From positions 1,088,930-1,152,929 of the forward strand of contig NZ_ATWF01000001.1 of assembly GCF_000421105.1 (NCBI RefSeq): 64,000 nt of DNA, read 5' to 3'. Below are positions 17,152 through 27,696 of the stretch, in pieces. The stretch is from Limisalsivibrio acetivorans. GTDB lineage: Bacteria > Chrysiogenota > Deferribacteres > Deferribacterales > Geovibrionaceae. The notes under the pieces are model-generated. The model was not told the origin of the DNA and did not search any database. It saw nothing but the letters and a program-made list of their open reading frames with translations. Positions within the stretch are counted from its first letter, which is position 1; every line of letters starts with the position of its first letter. The position numbers were made by a program, and so were the translations under genes.

Positions 17152-17520
17152 TTACTTCTTCTTGATACCGCGTTTACCTGCAAGACCCCTTCTGGTTCTT
17201 GCATTGCTTCTGGTCTTCTGGCCTCTGCAGGGGAGGTGCATCTTGTGCCTCTGACCTCTGTAGCAGTTGATCTCCATGAGACGCTTGATGTTGAGTGAAA
17301 CTTCCTTACGAAGGTCACCCTCCACAACGAGCCTGTCATCGATATAGTTCCTGATGGAGGAGATCTCCTGCTCTGTGAGATCGCTTACACGCTTATTGCG
17401 GTCTACGCCTGTGCTTTCAACGATCTCAACGGCGATGTTGCGGCCAATTCCGAAGATATAAGTAAGGCCGATTTCAACTTTTTTATTGTTAGGTATGTCT
17501 ACACCTGCAACACGAGCCAC
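17152..17520 (-). CDS. rpsM: 30S ribosomal protein S13
   Basis: A 122-residue S13 starting [22 protein letters not shown], with the C-terminal [14 protein letters not shown] tail that reaches the P-site tRNA. The start codon is GTG, with GGAGGA four to five bases upstream. Confidence 0.97.
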   Translation of the reverse strand: MARVAGVDIPNNKKVEIGLTYIFGIGRNIAVEIVESTGVDRNKRVSDLTEQEISSIRNYIDDRLVVEGDLRKEVSLNIKRLMEINCYRGQRHKMHLPCRGQKTRSNARTRRGLAGKRGIKKK

Positions 17521-17530
17521 TTACTCCTCC

Positions 17531-17644
17531 TTAGCCTTGTCTCTGCTTATGTCTGGGATTATCACAGATAACCCTGACAATGCCTTTTCTTTTGATAATT
17601 TTGCATTTTGCGCACATAGGCTTAACGCTAGCCCTTACTTTCAT
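17531..17644 (-). CDS. rpmJ: 50S ribosomal protein L36 (zinc form)
   Basis: A 37-residue protein read directly from the minus strand: it begins [15 protein letters not shown] and keeps the zinc ligands Cys11, Cys14, Cys27 and His32. It lies between infA and rpsM, the usual position. This is the C+ form. Confidence 0.95.
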   Translation of the reverse strand: MKVRASVKPMCAKCKIIKRKGIVRVICDNPRHKQRQG

Positions 17645-17656
17645 CTCTCTACTCCG

Positions 17657-17881
17657 TTACTTCTTGTGACGATAGGTTATCCTGCCCCTTGAAAGGTCGT
17701 ATGGGGACAGCTCAACGGTTACCTTGTCTCCAGGGAGGATACGGATGAAATGCATCCTCATTTTACCAGAAAGGTGGGCCAGTATTTCATGCTGATTCTC
17801 CAGCTCCACCTTAAACATAGCGTTCGGCAACGCCTCATTCACAGTACCGATGATCTCGATTACATCGTCCTTTTTGCTCAT
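17657..17881 (-). CDS. infA: Translation initiation factor IF-1
   Basis: A 74-residue OB-fold protein ([20 protein letters not shown] and the C-terminal [15 protein letters not shown]) that occupies the ribosomal A site during initiation. It overlaps the map stop by four bases, so it is coupled to map. Confidence 0.97.
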   Translation of the reverse strand: MSKKDDVIEIIGTVNEALPNAMFKVELENQHEILAHLSGKMRMHFIRILPGDKVTVELSPYDLSRGRITYRHKK

Positions 17882-18630
17882 ATACTCCCTATCGTAAGTA
17901 TCTCCGGCCCGTTATCCGTTATGGCAACGGTATTCTCATAATGTGCCGCCAGACTGCCATCCGCGGTAACTGCAGTCCAGCCGTCAGAGAGGGTTCGAAT
18001 CTCATAAGAGCCGGCAGTAACCATGGGTTCAACGGCAATAACCATACCTGACCGCAGCCTCACCCCTCTGTTGGGGCGGCCGAAGTTGGGTATGGTGGGC
18101 TCTTCGTGCATTTCCCTGCCAATACCATGGCCGAAAAAATCCCGTACAACGCCGAATCCGTTCTCCTCCACCGTTTTTTGAACGGCATGTGAGATGTCGC
18201 CAAGGCGGTTACCCACCTTTGCATTTCTGATTCCGTCGTGGAATGATTTTTCCGTAACTACTATCAACCTTTCGGTTTCCTCACTGATGACGCCGACAGG
18301 ATATGTTCTCGCAGCATCACCGTGAAAGCCGTTTTTATATGCACCGACATCCACAGTTACTATATCTCCCTCTTCGAGGGCTCTGTTTCCGGGGATGCCG
18401 TGAACAACTACTTCGTTTACGGAAGAACAAACAGATGCTGGAAATCCTCTGTAATTCTTAAAGGACGGCACAGCAGACCGAGAGTGTATAATGTCTTCCG
18501 CAAATTTGTCAATATCTTTTGTGGTAATTCCGGGCTTGATGAATTCCCGTAAACTGTCCAGAACCTCAAATACGATTCCGCAGGGGACCTTCATCTGCTC
18601 TATCTCATTGCGTGATTTAAGGATAACCAT
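17878..18630 (-). CDS. map: Methionine aminopeptidase, type I
   Basis: A 250-residue pita-bread metalloprotease that removes the initiator Met. The metal ligands are in [21 protein letters not shown] (two Asp), GHGIG (His), AVEPMV (Glu) and the final ENTVAIT (Glu). There is no N-terminal extension, so it is the short type Ia form. It is placed between adk and infA, two bases after the adk stop. Confidence 0.96.
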   Translation of the reverse strand: MVILKSRNEIEQMKVPCGIVFEVLDSLREFIKPGITTKDIDKFAEDIIHSRSAVPSFKNYRGFPASVCSSVNEVVVHGIPGNRALEEGDIVTVDVGAYKNGFHGDAARTYPVGVISEETERLIVVTEKSFHDGIRNAKVGNRLGDISHAVQKTVEENGFGVVRDFFGHGIGREMHEEPTIPNFGRPNRGVRLRSGMVIAVEPMVTAGSYEIRTLSDGWTAVTADGSLAAHYENTVAITDNGPEILTIGSI

Positions 18631-18632
18631 AA

Positions 18633-19280
18633 TCAGCCGAGAATACCCTTGATCTTCTTGTATACATCTTTGGGATCGCCCTCACCATCAATTTCATGGA
18701 ACTTTCCGCTCTCATTATAATATCCCTTAAGGAGAGAAGTGGTTTCATGGTAAACCTTAAGACGGTTTTTGATGGTATCTTCCTGGTCGTCGTCCCTGTG
18801 TATAAGTGTTGCTCCATCAGCATCGCAAACACCACCGGTTTTCGGGGGGTTGTATTTGATGTGGTATACCTTTCCGCACTCGGGGCAGCTTCTTCTTCCC
18901 ACGGCACGCTCCACAAGGAGTTCATCCGCCACATCAAGGCTGATTATGTGAGTCACTTCTGTTTTAAGATCTTCATTGAGCATCTTATCAAGGGCTTCCG
19001 CCTGGGCTATGGTTCTGGGGAAGCCATCGAAGATTACGCCGTTTTTGCAGTCATCCTGCTTAAGGCGTTCCTTCATCATGCCGACGATGAGCTCATCGGG
19101 AACGAGCTGTCCACCATCCATATATACCTTCGCCTCTTTGCCGAGCTCAGTACCCGCCTTAACGGCAGCCCTGAGGATATCGCCGGTTGAGATCTGAACA
19201 AGACCGTAGTCTTCGATTATATATGCTGACTGTGTTCCTTTCCCAGCCCCGGGAGGACCGAGGAAAACCATATTTATCAT
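18633..19280 (-). CDS. adk: Adenylate kinase (zinc-LID form)
   Basis: A 215-residue long-form adenylate kinase (ATP + AMP to 2 ADP). The P-loop is GPPGAGKGTQ (8-17), the AMP site includes DGFPRT, and the LID has Cys132, Cys135, Cys152 and Asp155, the Cys3-Asp zinc set known from Bacillus. It overlaps the secY stop by four bases, as is common in the spc operon. Confidence 0.97.
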   Translation of the reverse strand: MINMVFLGPPGAGKGTQSAYIIEDYGLVQISTGDILRAAVKAGTELGKEAKVYMDGGQLVPDELIVGMMKERLKQDDCKNGVIFDGFPRTIAQAEALDKMLNEDLKTEVTHIISLDVADELLVERAVGRRSCPECGKVYHIKYNPPKTGGVCDADGATLIHRDDDQEDTIKNRLKVYHETTSLLKGYYNESGKFHEIDGEGDPKDVYKKIKGILG

Positions 19281-20590
19281 ATCAGGCTTCTCCCTTTAAC
19301 TCTTCCGCTCTTGAGAAAACCATCGTAGTTATGGGAAACGAGATGGGTCTCAATCTTATTAATAACATCCATACCAACACCGATAACGATGAGAAGACTT
19401 GTTCCACCGAAGTAGAACGGAACGTTGAATCCCTTGATGATAAGCTGGGGAAGAATCGCCACAGCCGCAAGGTAGATAGCTCCAACGAAGGTGAGCCTTG
19501 ACAGTGTATAATCGATGAAATCCGCAGTGGCCTGACCGGGGCGTTTTCCGGGGATAACACCGCCGCCTTTATTGATATTCTCCGCTATGTCATCCGGGTT
19601 GAAGATGATGGATGTATAGAAATAGGTGAAGAATATAATGGTTGCCACTGAGAGAAGATAATAGAATGCACTGTTCGGTGAGAACATGAAGCTTATCTTC
19701 TGCACCAGATCATTGGTGGAGAAAGTAGCGAGCGTACTGGGCACTGCAAGGATCGACATCGCAAAGATGATAGGGATAACACCCGCAGGGTTCAGCTTGA
19801 GAGGGAGGTAGGATGAACCTGCGTTCCCTCTTATGGTGGTACCCGCCCGCTTAACATGCTGGATGGGTAGCCTTCGCTGGGATGTCTCCATAAACACTAT
19901 CGCTGCCGTCACTGCGAGAATAATCGCTACAACGAGGATGAGTGTAATAATCTGCAGTTCCCCTGTTTTCATCAGTGTAACAGTTTTGCTCACAGCAGCA
20001 GGGAAGCTTGCCACGATACCGGCGAAAATGATAATTGATATACCATTTCCGAGACCTTTCTCAGAGATCTTCTCACCAAGCCACATAAGGAATACGGTAC
20101 CGGTTGTAAGGGTTATCATGGTAACCAGACGGAATCCCCAACCGGGGAACATAACAACGGGAGCTCCACTGGGGGAGGTCATCGCCTCTAGTCCGATGGC
20201 GATACCCATACCCTGTATGGAGCTGATGAGTACGGTTCCGTATCTTGTGTAGCGGGTGATCTTATCCCTGCCCTCCTTGCCTTGCTTTTTAAGCTCGGCA
20301 AGGTGGGGAACTGCTACGGTGAGCAGTTCCAGTATAATCGCTGCAGAAATGTAGGGCATGATACCCAGCCCGAAGACGGTGAGTCTGGAGAGGGCTCCGC
20401 CTGTGAACATGTCGAAGAAACCAAGAAGGTTTCCAGACTGCTGGGCGAAGAACTCTGCCAGTGCGCCGCCATCGATTCCTGGGGTAGGAACATGTGCACC
20501 AATCCTGTAAACAAACAGGAAAAAGAGGGTGTACAGTATCCTTTTCCTCAGTTCGGGTATCGAGAAAATGTCTTCGATCTTTTGCAGCAT
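19277..20590 (-). CDS. secY: Preprotein translocase subunit SecY
   Basis: A 437-residue membrane channel with ten hydrophobic helices. Conserved segments include RILYTLFFLFVYRIGAHVPTPGID, the plug/lateral-gate region GGALSRLTVFGLGIMPYISA, and the cytoplasmic loop RRLPIQHVKR. It pairs with the secE found further up the same block. Confidence 0.98.
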   Translation of the reverse strand: MLQKIEDIFSIPELRKRILYTLFFLFVYRIGAHVPTPGIDGGALAEFFAQQSGNLLGFFDMFTGGALSRLTVFGLGIMPYISAAIILELLTVAVPHLAELKKQGKEGRDKITRYTRYGTVLISSIQGMGIAIGLEAMTSPSGAPVVMFPGWGFRLVTMITLTTGTVFLMWLGEKISEKGLGNGISIIIFAGIVASFPAAVSKTVTLMKTGELQIITLILVVAIILAVTAAIVFMETSQRRLPIQHVKRAGTTIRGNAGSSYLPLKLNPAGVIPIIFAMSILAVPSTLATFSTNDLVQKISFMFSPNSAFYYLLSVATIIFFTYFYTSIIFNPDDIAENINKGGGVIPGKRPGQATADFIDYTLSRLTFVGAIYLAAVAILPQLIIKGFNVPFYFGGTSLLIVIGVGMDVINKIETHLVSHNYDGFLKSGRVKGRSLI

Positions 20591-20596
20591 ATCAGA

Positions 20597-21046
20597 TTAC
20601 TCCGGAGTTACGATTTCTCCGCCTGCGGCTTTAATCTTCTCTGCCGCTGAGCCGGACACCTTCTCAACCTCGAATTTCAGCTTTTTAGTGATTTCGCCTT
20701 TTCCGAGAACTTTAACACCATTGCTCTTCACCTTTACAAGACCCTTATCACTGAGGGTCTTGATGTTTACCTCTTCACCATCACTGTACTTCTTCTCGAT
20801 GTCAGTGAGGTTGACGATCTCGTAAACAGTTGCGAAACGAGCATTGTTGAAGCCTCTCTTGGGAAGTCTTCTTGTAAGGGGCATCTGACCGCCTTCGAAA
20901 CCGGGTCTAACCCCGCCTCCGCTTCTGGCCTTCTGTCCCTTTGTTCCTCTGCCTGCAGTTGTACCGAGACCGCTGGCGCTGCCTCGACCTACACGCTTTT
21001 TATTCTTTTTGGACCCGGGTGCGGGTCTAAGATCATGAAGTTCCAT
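20597..21046 (-). CDS. rplO: 50S ribosomal protein L15
   Basis: A 149-residue L15 with the basic Gly-rich N-terminus (KRVGRGSASGLGTTAGRGTKGQ) and the core beginning TRRLPKRGF. It lies 13 bases after rpsE, directly: the rpmD gene that normally separates the two is absent. Confidence 0.97.
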   Translation of the reverse strand: MELHDLRPAPGSKKNKKRVGRGSASGLGTTAGRGTKGQKARSGGGVRPGFEGGQMPLTRRLPKRGFNNARFATVYEIVNLTDIEKKYSDGEEVNIKTLSDKGLVKVKSNGVKVLGKGEITKKLKFEVEKVSGSAAEKIKAAGGEIVTPE

Positions 21047-21059
21047 ATCAACCAGCTCC

Positions 21060-21551
21060 TTAGCGGATTATCTCTTCAATGGATTTATCACGAACCGCAG
21101 CAACCTCATCAAGGGTACGGATATTTCTGAATCCGTCCATGATTGCAAAGAGGGAGTTGTAGGGGTTTCTGCTTCTTGTGGACTTGCAGAGGATATTCTG
21201 GATACCTGCAAGCTCAAGCAGAGAACGGGTTACACTACCTGCAATGATACCCGTACCGGGGGCAGCGGGCTTCATGATAATCTCAGTGGAAACGTATTTT
21301 CCGATTATTTCGTGGGGGATAGTACCGTTAACAACGGGTACGCTCACCATGTTCTTCTTGGCGAACTCCAGAGCCTTTTTAATGGCATCCGGCACTTCCC
21401 TGGCTTTACCATAGCCGATTCCGACGTTTCCTTCATAATCACCAACAACTACAGTTGCGGTGAATTTGAAGATCCTTCCGCCCTTAACGACTTTGGTAAC
21501 CCTACCAATATGTACAACCTTATCTACGAGTTGACGTTCGTTACCGTTCAA
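21060..21551 (-). CDS. rpsE: 30S ribosomal protein S5
   Basis: A 163-residue S5 with the double-stranded RNA-binding N-domain (LVDKVVHIGRVTKVVKGG, FTATVVVGD) and the C-domain (AAPGTGIIAGSVTRSLLELAGI) involved in decoding accuracy and mRNA unwinding. The start is TTG with GGAGG six bases upstream; a nearer ATG is out of frame. Confidence 0.96.
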   Translation of the reverse strand: MNGNERQLVDKVVHIGRVTKVVKGGRIFKFTATVVVGDYEGNVGIGYGKAREVPDAIKKALEFAKKNMVSVPVVNGTIPHEIIGKYVSTEIIMKPAAPGTGIIAGSVTRSLLELAGIQNILCKSTRSRNPYNSLFAIMDGFRNIRTLDEVAAVRDKSIEEIIR

Positions 21552-21563
21552 AACATACCTCCC

Positions 21564-21929
21564 TTAGAAATCCAGGCCGGCTTCGCGAGCGGCATCTGCA
21601 AGAGCCTTCACTCTGCCGTGGTATATGTAGCCGCCTCTGTCGAATACGACTGCCTCAACACCTTTCTCTTTGGCACGCTCGCCAAGAACCTTGCCAACTT
21701 CCTGAGCGGCTTCCTTGTTGAGGATGCCTTTGAACTTGGCTTTAAAGTCCTTTTCGAGAGAGCTGGCGGCAGCGAGGGTTGTTCCGGTCTCGTCGTCGAT
21801 CACCTGGGCATATATGTAGCTATTACTTTTATTCACTGCCAGTCTAGGTCTTGCGGCTGTGCCGGAAACCTTTCTTCTTACCCTGGCGTGTTTTCTTCTA
21901 ATAGCAGTGCGTTTATCAAACCTGCTCAC
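21564..21929 (-). CDS. rplR: 50S ribosomal protein L18
   Basis: A 121-residue L18, the 5S rRNA-binding protein ([50 protein letters not shown]). GTG start with AAAGGAG upstream. Confidence 0.97.
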   Translation of the reverse strand: MSRFDKRTAIRRKHARVRRKVSGTAARPRLAVNKSNSYIYAQVIDDETGTTLAAASSLEKDFKAKFKGILNKEAAQEVGKVLGERAKEKGVEAVVFDRGGYIYHGRVKALADAAREAGLDF

Positions 21930-21940
21930 TTGGCACTCCT

Positions 21941-22480
21941 TTACTTCTTACCAGCCTTACCGGCCTTTCTGGTTATGTGCTCGCCATCGTAGCGGATTCC
22001 TTTACCCTTGTAAGGTTCGGGAGCTCTGAGCTTTCTGATGTCCGCTGTAACCTGACCGACAAGCTGCTTGTCTATACCTTTCACAACGATCTTGTTCTGA
22101 CCCTCAACGGCGAACTCGATACCTTCGGGGGGCTCAACAACAACGGGGTGAGAGTAGCCAAGGGAGAGATCGAGATTCGATCCCTTCATAACAGCTCTGT
22201 AACCCACACCCTGTATCTCAAGCTTCTTTTCATAACCTGTGGTTACGCCGAGTACCATGTTGTTGATAAGCGTACGGGTAAGCCCGTACATCTGACGGGC
22301 AAGGATCGTTTCATCCTTCTTGGAAACGGTTACAACACCGTCTTCAATCTTAACTTCAGCCTTGGTATGGATGTTCTGCTGAAGCTTACCCTTAGGACCC
22401 TCTACCTTGCATACAGTTCCGCTGAGCGAAACATTCACACCGGAGGGTATTTTTATAGGAAGTTTGCCTATCCTTGACAT
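21941..22480 (-). CDS. rplF: 50S ribosomal protein L6
   Basis: A 179-residue L6 with two related domains and the conserved C-terminal [15 protein letters not shown]. The start [12 protein letters not shown] at 22480 follows GAGGAG by seven bases; a 20-codon upstream extension overlapping rpsH is rejected. It lies near the sarcin-ricin loop in the ribosome. Confidence 0.97.
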   Translation of the reverse strand: MSRIGKLPIKIPSGVNVSLSGTVCKVEGPKGKLQQNIHTKAEVKIEDGVVTVSKKDETILARQMYGLTRTLINNMVLGVTTGYEKKLEIQGVGYRAVMKGSNLDLSLGYSHPVVVEPPEGIEFAVEGQNKIVVKGIDKQLVGQVTADIRKLRAPEPYKGKGIRYDGEHITRKAGKAGKK

Positions 22481-22491
22481 TTGATACTCCT

Positions 22492-22890
22492 CTACCAGAC
22501 CTGGCAGATATATTCTCCGCCGATCTTTTCCTGAATGCACTGCTTAACGGTCTTAACACCCTGAGATGTGGAGATAACTCCGTTTCCGAGACCGCCAAGC
22601 ACGGGCTTAAGTTTCTTCGTGTTTATGTATACCCTTCTGCCGGGCTTGCTCACCCTTTTCAGTCCTCTGATAACGGGCTGGCCGTCTTCAGTGTACTTAA
22701 GGTATACGATAACCTTCTTTAAATTGCCGTCTGCTACTACGCGGTAGTTCTTTACGTAGCCCTCTTCCTTGAGAAGGGCGGCTATCGCCTCCTTCATCTT
22801 GGAATGATGTACAACAACCTCAGTTTTGTTAACCATGTGGGCGTTGCGCATCCTGGTAAGCATATCGGCTATGGGATCTGTTACACTCAT
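22492..22890 (-). CDS. rpsH: 30S ribosomal protein S8
   Basis: A 132-residue S8 (TDPIADMLTRMRNAHM and the C-terminal GGLGNGVISTSQGVKT). It binds helix 21 of 16S rRNA and, in E. coli, represses the spc operon at the rplE region; I did not trace a matching site here. Confidence 0.97.
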   Translation of the reverse strand: MSVTDPIADMLTRMRNAHMVNKTEVVVHHSKMKEAIAALLKEEGYVKNYRVVADGNLKKVIVYLKYTEDGQPVIRGLKRVSKPGRRVYINTKKLKPVLGGLGNGVISTSQGVKTVKQCIQEKIGGEYICQVW

Positions 22891-22903
22891 TTCCGTTCTC
22901 CTT

Positions 22904-23089
22904 CTACCAGCTTGATTTTCTCACGCCCGGGATCTCGCCTCTAAGGGCGAATTTCCTGAAGCATACCCTGCACATGTTGAACCTTCTGATGAAGGCCTTG
23001 GGCCTGCCGCATATGGGGCAGCGGTTATATTCTCTAACCTTGAACTTTTTCTTCTTAAAAGCACTGTTGTACTTTGCTTTAGTTGCCAC
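22904..23089 (-). CDS. rpsN: 30S ribosomal protein S14, zinc type
   Basis: A 61-residue short S14 starting at GTG ([11 protein letters not shown]) with GGAGG six bases upstream, inside the end of rplE (11-base overlap). Zinc ligands Cys24, Cys27, Cys40 and Cys43 are intact (CPICG and CRVC), so it is the C+ form. Confidence 0.96.
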   Translation of the reverse strand: MATKAKYNSAFKKKKFKVREYNRCPICGRPKAFIRRFNMCRVCFRKFALRGEIPGVRKSSW

Positions 23090-23636
23090 CAGAACCCTCC
23101 TCAGCGAAAGGCATTCCCATGGCGCGGAGAAGTTCCTTCGCCTCATGATCAGTATCGGCTGTAGTCACGATGATCACGTCCATGCCTCTGATCTTGTCGA
23201 TTTTGTCGAACTCAATCTCGGGGAAGATAATCTGCTCCTTAAGACCAAGCGCGTAGTTTCCTCTGCCGTCGAAGGACTTGGGGTTAACACCCTTGAAGTC
23301 TCTAACACGGGCAAGACCAATGTTCATAAGCCTCTCGAGAAACTCGTAGGCCTTTTCACCTCGGAGAGTAACCTTGCACCCGATGGGCATCCCCTCTCTG
23401 AGTTTGAACGTAGCAATGGACTTCTTAGCTCTGGTTACCACCGGCTTCTGACCGGTAATCTTCGTCATGTCGGATACTGCGTGCTCAACTAACTTTGAGT
23501 TGGTTACAGCTTCACCAAGACCCATGTTTACTACAACCTTAACGACCTTGGGTACCTGCATAACGTTTTTGTAGGAGAACTTTTCCTTCAGCTGAGGGAT
23601 AATCTCCTTCTGATATTTTTCTTTCAGTTCAGCCAT
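23079..23636 (-). CDS. rplE: 50S ribosomal protein L5
   Basis: A 185-residue L5, a 5S rRNA binder that contacts the P-site tRNA. Recognised from [39 protein letters not shown] and [16 protein letters not shown]. The ATG at 23636 with GGAG upstream is chosen over an earlier TTG. Confidence 0.97.
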   Translation of the reverse strand: MAELKEKYQKEIIPQLKEKFSYKNVMQVPKVVKVVVNMGLGEAVTNSKLVEHAVSDMTKITGQKPVVTRAKKSIATFKLREGMPIGCKVTLRGEKAYEFLERLMNIGLARVRDFKGVNPKSFDGRGNYALGLKEQIIFPEIEFDKIDKIRGMDVIIVTTADTDHEAKELLRAMGMPFAEEGSGGN

Positions 23637-23650
23637 TTGACAATTCTCCG

Positions 23651-23980
23651 TCAATCCTTATCGATGACTTCGCCGTCGCATTTGGCGAACCGGGCTTTCT
23701 TGCCGGACTCAAGAACCTTAATACCGAGTCTTGTACCTTTCTTGCAGCTATCGCAGTAGTACATAACGTTGGAGATATCAACGGGCATCTCCTTCTCGAT
23801 TATCCCACCCTCGGGGTTGAGGGGGTTGGGCCTTGTGTGCCTTTTTACGACGTTTGTGTTCTCAAGGAAGACCTTACCGCCATTTCTGTCCACCTTAAGC
23901 ACGCGGGCAACCTTGCCCTTGTCCTTACCAGTGGTTACGATAACCTTGTCATCCTTCTTTATCTTAAATTTTGCCTGCAT
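23651..23980 (-). CDS. rplX: 50S ribosomal protein L24
   Basis: A 109-residue L24 with a KOW motif ([21 protein letters not shown]) that helps initiate 50S assembly. Of two ATG codons, the one at 23980 is six bases from the AGGAGG, while the first directly abuts it, so 23980 is preferred. Confidence 0.96.
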   Translation of the reverse strand: MQAKFKIKKDDKVIVTTGKDKGKVARVLKVDRNGGKVFLENTNVVKRHTRPNPLNPEGGIIEKEMPVDISNVMYYCDSCKKGTRLGIKVLESGKKARFAKCDGEVIDKD

Positions 23981-23990
23981 CGCCATCCTC

Positions 23991-24362
23991 CTAGAGCACT
24001 TCGGGAGCCATGGAAACTATCTTGAGGAAGCCTTTCCCCCTGAGTTCCCTAGCAACAGGTCCGAATACACGGGTAGCTATCGGCTCCAGGTTGTTCTTAT
24101 TAAGAAGTACGGCTGCATTATCATCAAACTTGATGTATGTACCGTCCTTACGGCGGTTTTCCTTGGCTGTTCTAACAACGACTGCCTTAACAACCTGACC
24201 CTTCTTGATGTTTCCATCGGGTGCAGATTCTTTAACACTGGCAACTATAACATCGCCAATGGAGCCGTATCTCTTCTTAGAACCGCCGAGTACTTTAATA
24301 CAAAGGAGCTCTCTTGCCCCTGAGTTGTCAGCGACCTTAAGCCGTGATTCAACCTGTATCAT
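23991..24362 (-). CDS. rplN: 50S ribosomal protein L14
   Basis: A 123-residue L14 starting [27 protein letters not shown], with the conserved [10 protein letters not shown] and the C-terminal FGPVARELR. It forms an intersubunit bridge. It overlaps the rpsQ stop by four bases. Confidence 0.98.
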   Translation of the reverse strand: MIQVESRLKVADNSGARELLCIKVLGGSKKRYGSIGDVIVASVKESAPDGNIKKGQVVKAVVVRTAKENRRKDGTYIKFDDNAAVLLNKNNLEPIATRVFGPVARELRGKGFLKIVSMAPEVL

Positions 24363-24646
24363 CCTTTAACCTCTTGCTCTGCTGCCACCTCTTCGGAGCG
24401 GTCGATGATGCGTTTAAGCATCCAGCACTTGTCCTTGCTGAGGGGCTTTACTTCAAAGATTTCCACAGTATCGCCGATTCTGCATTCGTTTGATTCATCA
24501 TGAGCCTTGAACTTCTTGCTGGTCTTGATGAACTTCTGATACCTGCGGTGGAGCTTAAGGTTCTCAACCTTGACAACAACGGTTTTATCCATCTTGTCGC
24601 TGACAACAACGCCCCTTCTTACTTTTGTTCTTCCTTTTTCGTTCAT
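24359..24646 (-). CDS. rpsQ: 30S ribosomal protein S17
   Basis: A 95-residue OB-fold S17 ([41 protein letters not shown]), slightly longer at the C-terminus ([10 protein letters not shown]) than in many bacteria. Confidence 0.96.
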   Translation of the reverse strand: MNEKGRTKVRRGVVVSDKMDKTVVVKVENLKLHRRYQKFIKTSKKFKAHDESNECRIGDTVEIFEVKPLSKDKCWMLKRIIDRSEEVAAEQEVKG

Positions 24647-24657
24647 CTTAAGTCCTC

Positions 24658-24861
24658 TTAGTTCTCAGCCTTTTCTGTTTCGCGCTGATGAAGGAGGGTT
24701 TTGATTCTTGCGATATCTTTCCTCATCTTCTTCAGTACTGATGTATCCTCAAGATCTCCTGTGGCAAGCTTAAATCTTGCTCTGAAAAGATCCTCACGAA
24801 GCTCGTTCTGCTTGGCGATAAGCTCATCAGTGCTCATCTCTATGAATTCGGAAGTTTTCAC
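24658..24861 (-). CDS. rpmC: 50S ribosomal protein L29
   Basis: A 67-residue helical L29 ([21 protein letters not shown]) located at the exit tunnel. GTG start that overlaps the TGA of rplP, so it is translationally coupled. Confidence 0.95.
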   Translation of the reverse strand: MKTSEFIEMSTDELIAKQNELREDLFRARFKLATGDLEDTSVLKKMRKDIARIKTLLHQRETEKAEN

Positions 24862-25280
24862 TGATCAACCTCCTCTTTTCTGAATACGAACTTTGTTTTA
24901 ACGGGAAGCTTGTGGCTTGCGAGGCGGAAAGCCTCTCTTGCGAGCTCTTCACTAACACCGTCTATTTCGTAAAGGATTGTCCCTTCCTTCACAGGAGCAA
25001 CATAGTATTCCACAGCACCTTTACCTTTACCCTGTCTCGTTTCGAGGGGTTTCTTGGTAACGGGCTTATGGGGGAAGATCCTGATTGTAACCTTACCGCC
25101 TCTTTTAATGTAGCGGTTGATTGCAATCCTCGCAGATTCAATCTGGCGGCTGGTGATCTTACCCTTTGTTGTGGACTGGAGGCCATATCTTCCGTAGGCA
25201 ACGTAGTTACCCTTATGAGCCTTGCCCTTTATGCGCCCCTTGTACTGCTTTCTGTATTTCATTCTCTTGGGCATCAACAT
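24858..25280 (-). CDS. rplP: 50S ribosomal protein L16
   Basis: A 140-residue L16 ([19 protein letters not shown] and [26 protein letters not shown]), contacting the A-site tRNA elbow. Its ATG follows the rpsC stop directly, with GGAG eight bases upstream. Confidence 0.97.
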   Translation of the reverse strand: MLMPKRMKYRKQYKGRIKGKAHKGNYVAYGRYGLQSTTKGKITSRQIESARIAINRYIKRGGKVTIRIFPHKPVTKKPLETRQGKGKGAVEYYVAPVKEGTILYEIDGVSEELAREAFRLASHKLPVKTKFVFRKEEVDQ

Positions 25281-25940
25281 TTACTCAACTCCTGCGGCGT
25301 TCCTGTTACGCTCTTCAACGATTTCGCCTGTGAAGACCCAGACCTTGACACCGATGATTCCGTAGGTAGTGAGCGAATCGGTTGTACCGTAGTCTATATC
25401 TGCCCTGAGAGTCTGAAGGGGAACCCTTCCCTTGATGTACCACTCTGTCCTGGCCATATCAGCACCTGCGAGTCGACCGGCACAAGCAACCTTGATACCG
25501 AGAGCTCCGGATTTCATAGCCTGGAGAACTGCTTTCTTCATCGCTCTTCTGAATGCGATCCTGCGCTGAATCTGCATGGCGATGTTCTCAGCAACGAGCT
25601 GGGCATTGATTTCGGGTTTCTTCACTTCGCGTATTACGAGAAGAACCTCAGAGTCCGTAAACTTCTTGAGTTCCTTTTTAAGCTTTTCGATCTCAGCACC
25701 TTTCTTACCGATGACGATACCGGGTCTGCTGGTGTTGAGAGTAATGCGGAGCCTTGCTCCCATGCGCTCAATGCCGATGTTTGCAATACCGGCCTGGAAA
25801 AGCCTTTTCTTAAGGAACTCTCTGATCTTGATATCTTCAAGAACCTGTGTCCTGTATGTCTTTTTACCGGCGAACCAGACTGAACTCCAGTTCTTGTTTA
25901 CGCCGAGTCTGTATCCGTAGGGGTGTACCTTATGTCCCAC
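25281..25940 (-). CDS. rpsC: 30S ribosomal protein S3
   Basis: A 219-residue S3 with the KH domain ([20 protein letters not shown], the GKKG loop being GxxG) and the C-terminal helicase-related part ([25 protein letters not shown]). It lines the mRNA entry channel. Confidence 0.98.
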   Translation of the reverse strand: MGHKVHPYGYRLGVNKNWSSVWFAGKKTYRTQVLEDIKIREFLKKRLFQAGIANIGIERMGARLRITLNTSRPGIVIGKKGAEIEKLKKELKKFTDSEVLLVIREVKKPEINAQLVAENIAMQIQRRIAFRRAMKKAVLQAMKSGALGIKVACAGRLAGADMARTEWYIKGRVPLQTLRADIDYGTTDSLTTYGIIGVKVWVFTGEIVEERNRNAAGVE

Positions 25941-26279
25941 TTAAACCTCCTCAGAAAGGACGACCGTGATGTGGCTGGTCCTCTTGCGGATGAGGCTGGC
26001 CCGGCCGTAGGCTCTGGGTCTGTACCTCTTCCAGAACGGACCTTCATCGATCCTGATCTCTTTTACAAAAAGCTTGCTCACATCCCTGTAGTCGTTGTTT
26101 TCCTCAGCGTTAGCCGCTGCGGATTTAATGGCCTTGTAAATGAAGTCGGCCGCTTTCTTGGGAGTGAACTTCAGCAGGGCAAGCGCATCGTCTACATTTT
26201 TGCCCCGGACAAGGTCGGCCACAGGGCGCGCCTTTCTGGGTGTAACCCTGACGTATTTGGCACGTGCTACTGCATCCAT
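25941..26279 (-). CDS. rplV: 50S ribosomal protein L22
   Basis: A 112-residue L22 with the long hairpin that lines the exit tunnel ([23 protein letters not shown]). It directly abuts rpsC. Confidence 0.97.
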   Translation of the reverse strand: MDAVARAKYVRVTPRKARPVADLVRGKNVDDALALLKFTPKKAADFIYKAIKSAAANAEENNDYRDVSKLFVKEIRIDEGPFWKRYRPRAYGRASLIRKRTSHITVVLSEEV

Positions 26280-26281
26280 CT

Positions 26282-26563
26282 CTATCTACCCTTAACCTTT
26301 TTGTCATCCTTCCTGTGTCCGCGGAAAGTTCTTGTGAGGGAGAACTCGCCCAGCTTGTGACCAACCATGTTCTCAGTCACATACACGGGGATGAATTTGT
26401 TACCGTTGTGAACCGCCAGTGTGAGGCCGATCATCTCGGGTATAACTGTGCTTCTTCTTGACCATGTTTTGATGACCTTTTTATCACCGGTTTCAGCCGC
26501 TGCGGTGACCTTCTTCTCAAGGTGTTCATCTATAAACGGTCCTTTTTTTAATGACCTAGGCAC
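26282..26563 (-). CDS. rpsS: 30S ribosomal protein S19
   Basis: A 93-residue S19 ([19 protein letters not shown] and [15 protein letters not shown]), part of the subunit head near the A-site finger. Confidence 0.98.
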   Translation of the reverse strand: MPRSLKKGPFIDEHLEKKVTAAAETGDKKVIKTWSRRSTVIPEMIGLTLAVHNGNKFIPVYVTENMVGHKLGEFSLTRTFRGHRKDDKKVKGR

Positions 26564-26575
26564 GCTTTCCTCCTA

Positions 26576-27403
26576 TCACTTCTTCCTGGCGGAAACTATG
26601 TATTTGTTAGAAGGCTTCTTCTTGCTTCTGGTCTTGTAACCCTTAGTAGGCTTACCCCAGGGGGTAACAGGGTGACGACCACCGCTAGTTCTACCTTCAC
26701 CACCGCCATGGGGGTGATCGATGGGGTTCATTGCCACACCGCGAACGGTGGGACGCACACCCATCCAACGGGTTCTACCCGCTTTACCGATACTCTTGTT
26801 CTCATGCTCGGGGTTGCTCACCTGACCGATGCTTGCTTTGCACTCGGCCTTGACAAGCCTGATCTCGCCGGAGGGAAGCCTAAGGTGGCAGTATGTGCCC
26901 TCTTTTGCCAGGAGCTGGGCATATGTTCCGGCTGATCTTGCGAGCTGACCACCCTTTCCGGGGCGAAGCTCTACGTTGTGGATAACAGTACCCACGGGCA
27001 TATCTTTGAGCATCTTGGCGTTGCCAGGTTTGATATCCGCACTCTTGCCGCTGAGTACAACGTCGCCGACCTTAATGCCGACAGGTGCAAGGATATATCT
27101 TTTCTCGCCGTCCTCGTAGTTTACAAGAGCGATGCGGGCGCTTCTGTTGGGGTCATACTCAATGGTAGTGACCTTCGCTGAAACGTCCTCCTTGTTCCTC
27201 TTGAAATCAATAAGACGGTACTTTCTTTTTTGTCCGCCACCTTTATGTCTAACCGTTATACGGCCATGGTTGTTTCTTCCGCCCTTCTTCTTTATGGGCT
27301 CAACCAGGCTTTTCTCCGGTTTATCGGTGGTTACCTCCGCAAAATCGCTTCCTGTTCTGAAGCGAACACCATCGGAGGTGGGTTTATATTTCTTCATTCC
27401 CAT
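26576..27403 (-). CDS. rplB: 50S ribosomal protein L2
   Basis: A 275-residue L2, needed for subunit joining and peptidyl transfer. The signature [34 protein letters not shown] carries the catalytically important His. GAGAGG precedes the ATG. Confidence 0.98.
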   Translation of the reverse strand: MGMKKYKPTSDGVRFRTGSDFAEVTTDKPEKSLVEPIKKKGGRNNHGRITVRHKGGGQKRKYRLIDFKRNKEDVSAKVTTIEYDPNRSARIALVNYEDGEKRYILAPVGIKVGDVVLSGKSADIKPGNAKMLKDMPVGTVIHNVELRPGKGGQLARSAGTYAQLLAKEGTYCHLRLPSGEIRLVKAECKASIGQVSNPEHENKSIGKAGRTRWMGVRPTVRGVAMNPIDHPHGGGEGRTSGGRHPVTPWGKPTKGYKTRSKKKPSNKYIVSARKK

Positions 27404-27414
27404 TTAAGCCTCTC

Positions 27415-27696
27415 TTATACGAACTCGAGTTTTTCACCCTCGGCCAGAGTTATAACAGCTTTCTTCCAGTCCTGACGTCTGCCGTAGCGAGTGCCAAACC
27501 TTTTCTTCTTGCCGTTAAAATTCATGGTCGAAACTGATGAAACCTTCACATCAAAAAGCTTCTCAACAGCTTGTTTGATGAGTTGCTTGTTGGCTCTGGG
27601 ATCAACTGCGAAGCTGATCTTGTTCTCATCTTCCTTGAGGCTTACTGCCTTCTCTGTGACAAGGGGTCTTTTTATAACGTCATATACTGTTATCAT
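27415..27696 (-). CDS. rplW: 50S ribosomal protein L23
   Basis: A 93-residue L23 ([14 protein letters not shown] and [20 protein letters not shown]), the exit-site docking protein for trigger factor and SRP. Overlaps the rplD stop by one base. Confidence 0.97.
   Translation of the reverse strand: MITVYDVIKRPLVTEKAVSLKEDENKISFAVDPRANKQLIKQAVEKLFDVKVSSVSTMNFNGKKKRFGTRYGRRQDWKKAVITLAEGEKLEFV

Noticed and set aside
24989-25201. Alternative frames inside rplP and other ribosomal genes
   Set aside because: They are out-of-frame shadows of well-recognised ribosomal proteins.
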